DNA from: an uncultured Bacilli bacterium
GTDB taxonomy: Bacteria; Bacillota_I; Bacilli_A; RF39; UBA660
NCBI GenBank assembly: GCA_947624695.1
Contig: CANQLN010000045.1
Span: 1-7,720 of the forward strand
Direction: 5' to 3'
Length of the DNA: 7,720 bases
In this document: one piece after another, positions 5,617 to 7,720 of the stretch
Numbering within the stretch: position 1 is the stretch's first letter
Layout of the letters: every line of letters begins with the position of its first letter
Notes under the pieces: model-generated
Database searches by the model: none
Seen by the model: only the letters and a program-made list of their open reading frames with translations
What the model was told of the DNA's origin: nothing
Program-made: the position numbers and the translations under genes

Positions 5617-7720
5617 TATTTGTCCTCCTTAATATATCTTCCTTTTATAAAGATAAACATAATTGTATATAGAACATTAATCATATATTTAATTGGCTTA
5701 ATAATTCCTCCATGCATACTTTGACCTGTATCATTTAATTTCATTTTAACAGATATTTCTTCTATTTCATAGCCATTAAGTAACATTTCAATAATTAAAT
5801 TAGCATCAGGAAATTCGGGATACTTACCAATTTTGGCATATCTTTCAATAACAGAGCGATCTAATAATTGAAAGCCACTAGTAGGATCAGTAATTTCTTT
5901 ATGACAAAATAATTTAATTAATATTTGGAAAATTTTTGTCCCTATTCTTCTAAATAATGGATGCTTATAATCCGTTTTTTCTAAAAACCTTGAGCCAATT
6001 ACAATATTAGCATTACTCTCTTCCATTTTTTGAAGTAATTTTTTAGCTTCACTCGCTAAATGTTGACCATCTCCATCAAATTGAATAACATAATCGTAAT
6101 CATTTTCATAAGCATATTTTATACCAGTTTGGACAGCCATTGCATAACCCATATTAAAAGGAACATTTAAACAAGGGACTCCCAGACTTTCGACAATTTC
6201 TTTAGTGTTATCTTTAGAGCAATCATTAGTAATAACAATATCGGATGCTGGCATATTCTTTTTAATATCTTTAATTACTTTTTCGATATTCTTCTCTTCA
6301 TTATAAGCTGGAATTACAAATAATAATTTACCATCTTTTTTAAAAGGTATTTTCTTAGCTTTAGTTTCCTTAACCAGATATTCTTTAGGAACAAATAATA
6401 AGATAATTCCTAAAATAACGATTGGCATAACTACAAAAGCATAACGATCAATTAAAGCCCCCATAACGGCATGGAATAAAATATGGAAGAATGAAGAAGC
6501 AAAGAGAATGGTTGTAAAATAATATATTTTATTTTGTTTATGCTTCATAAATTCAACGAAACTATAAATAGCAAGTGGTAAAGCAAGGAATAAAACAATT
6601 CTAAAAATCATTAAATAGAATGGTTTAATATTTTCTTTAATAAAAGTTTCTTCTTCTTCGCTTACCTCTTGCCATCCTTCAAAGTTTTTCATATTTTTAA
6701 CAACATCTAATTGTAATATTTCTTCACTAGTTCCCCAATAAAGCCACCAACAAAGAGGAATATGCGTGTAAGTAGCAAAAGCTAAACTGGTATTTTCATG
6801 TTCGGCCTCTAAATTTAATTCATTACCAGGAACATAACCTACTCCTGCTACTACATTAGAGCTATATAAATCAATCGTAGCCAGATAATTTTTATAATAA
6901 GTATGCATCATTAATAAAGGATGACTTGTAAAACTCTTAAACCAAAAAGCAATGCTTTCTTTTACACTAGCTTTATTATCATGCGTAATTAAAGCTACTT
7001 GTTCAATTACACCATCTTTATTAGTTATATTATAAATTGAAAAATAATTACACCAATTTTTATTTTGATCTTTTAAAGTTAAAATTTCTTCTTTAGTTTC
7101 TTTATTTAAATCAGAATTTTTAATATAACTAACACTACAAGCTATTTTTCTATCAACTTTCTTATAATGATAATTAAGACCACTAACTATTCCATTAGCT
7201 AAAAAACTACTATTAGTTTTATCTAAATTTTTATTAACATGATTATAATCTAAGATAAAATTCCAACTAACTATCGAAATAAGTAAGACAGCCACCATAC
7301 TTATTGTACAAATCATTCTTTCTAAAAAAACTTTCCAACTTTTTTGTTTAATACTTATTAATATTGAACTAATAAAAACTAAGAAGAAAATAATCGGCAT
7401 ATATGGTTGTTTTAAGAACCACATGAAAACCATGATAAGAGCAAAACTAATGCTATATAATATTAGTTTTAACTTATCATTTTGCCAAGAAATATCTGTC
7501 CATTTATAAATTAAATAACAACTTAGCATAATTATTCCCGGAGTCACAGCTTCCGTTAATAAAGTGTGGGAATACCCTATAATTAAAGGATTAAACATAA
7601 TTAAAACAACATATAAAAGCCAATAAATAAAATTACTTCTACCCTTATTGTATTCTTTTAAGAATGTATTTAAAATTAAAGCCCCCATTCCCACTAATAA
7701 AAGATGGAAAAAGAAAAATC
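5616..7720 (-). CDS. GT-C-like membrane glycosyltransferase fused to a GtrB/DPM1-like GT2 domain (5' end outside window)
   Basis: The frame is open to the right edge. A GTG at 7694-7692 could be taken as the start, but eight upstream codons (FFFFHLLL) continue the same hydrophobic helix and no ribosome binding site precedes the GTG, so the N-terminus is missing. Numbered from that GTG, helices lie at about 1-12, 23-43, 50-65, 76-96, 99-115 and 126-147. A roughly 200-residue, probably external region (150-355) follows, then helices at about 358-384, 391-412 and 417-436. This resembles GT-C enzymes using polyprenyl-phosphate sugars. Residues 455-650 are a GT2 domain: FVIPAYNEE (459-467), ND (490-491), DGDGQH (540-545), GSRF (567-570), DPTSGFQLLD (603-612); a final helix lies at 667-684. 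This part probably makes undecaprenyl-phosphate-sugar. The next gene overlaps by 1 nt. The GT2 call is firm, the GT-C call probable; acceptor unknown. Confidence 0.85.
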   Translation of the reverse strand, partial: FFFFHLLLVGMGALILNTFLKEYNKGRSNFIYWLLYVVLIMFNPLIIGYSHTLLTEAVTPGIIMLSCYLIYKWTDISWQNDKLKLILYSISFALIMVFMWFLKQPYMPIIFFLVFISSILISIKQKSWKVFLERMICTISMVAVLLISIVSWNFILDYNHVNKNLDKTNSSFLANGIVSGLNYHYKKVDRKIACSVSYIKNSDLNKETKEEILTLKDQNKNWCNYFSIYNITNKDGVIEQVALITHDNKASVKESIAFWFKSFTSHPLLMMHTYYKNYLATIDLYSSNVVAGVGYVPGNELNLEAEHENTSLAFATYTHIPLCWWLYWGTSEEILQLDVVKNMKNFEGWQEVSEEEETFIKENIKPFYLMIFRIVLFLALPLAIYSFVEFMKHKQNKIYYFTTILFASSFFHILFHAVMGALIDRYAFVVMPIVILGIILLFVPKEYLVKETKAKKIPFKKDGKLLFVIPAYNEEKNIEKVIKDIKKNMPASDIVITNDCSKDNTKEIVESLGVPCLNVPFNMGYAMAVQTGIKYAYENDYDYVIQFDGDGQHLASEAKKLLQKMEESNANIVIGSRFLEKTDYKHPLFRRIGTKIFQILIKLFCHKEITDPTSGFQLLDRSVIERYAKIGKYPEFPDANLIIEMLLNGYEIEEISVKMKLNDTGQSMHGGIIKPIKYMINVLYTIMFIFIKGRYIKEDK

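Noticed and set aside
1..7720. CRISPR arrays, tRNA or rRNA genes, insertion sequences and plus-strand genes
   Set aside because: No regularly spaced long repeats, cloverleaf-like sequences, terminal inverted repeats or transposase motifs were seen. All convincing reading frames lie on the minus strand and fill the window except for 46-190.

Overview
The window is an AT-rich stretch from a low-GC bacterium, most likely a Bacillota or Mycoplasmatota relative. The grounds are base composition, A/T-ending codons and strong AGGAGG-type ribosome binding sites. TGG is used for Trp, and TGA ends two genes that sit tightly against their neighbours, so the standard bacterial code applies. Species cannot be assigned from this sequence. 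Every gene reads on the minus strand, so biological order runs from high to low coordinates.

From 7720 down to 191 there is one compact operon with eight reading frames, joined by overlaps of 1 to 8 nt or gaps of 7 to 16 nt. It enters from beyond the right edge with its first visible gene incomplete, and it ends at an intrinsic terminator at 150-174. Membrane/glycosyl transfer block (5616-7720, 5275-5616, 4101-5258): a large membrane protein with a GT-C-like N-terminal part and a GtrB/DPM1-like GT2 C-terminal domain; a DUF2304-type small membrane protein; and a GT2 glycosyltransferase fused in frame to a four-helix SMR/ArnE-like domain. That domain keeps its own ribosome binding site and ATG. 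Nucleotide-sugar block (191-4093): a GNAT acetyltransferase, an FdtA/QdtA-type sugar 3,4-ketoisomerase, a DegT-family PLP aminotransferase, RfbA and RfbB.

Together RfbA, RfbB, the ketoisomerase, the aminotransferase and the acetyltransferase make a coherent route from glucose-1-phosphate to a dTDP-3-acylamido-3,6-dideoxyhexose (Fuc3NAc or Qui3NAc type). RfbC and RfbD are absent, so this block is not a rhamnose cassette. The membrane block looks like a lipid-linked sugar relay: a synthase loads undecaprenyl phosphate, a small flippase moves it across the membrane, and a GT-C enzyme transfers the sugar outside. The expected product is a cell-surface polysaccharide or glycoprotein glycan.

Below the terminator, 1-149 holds a promoter-like region with two pairs of 10-bp direct repeats, then the first 15 codons of another minus-strand gene that leaves the window. 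The points most worth a second look are the GT2-SMR fusion with its retained internal start, the mixed stereochemistry signature of the ketoisomerase, and the GNAT in the place usually held by a hexapeptide-repeat acetyltransferase.
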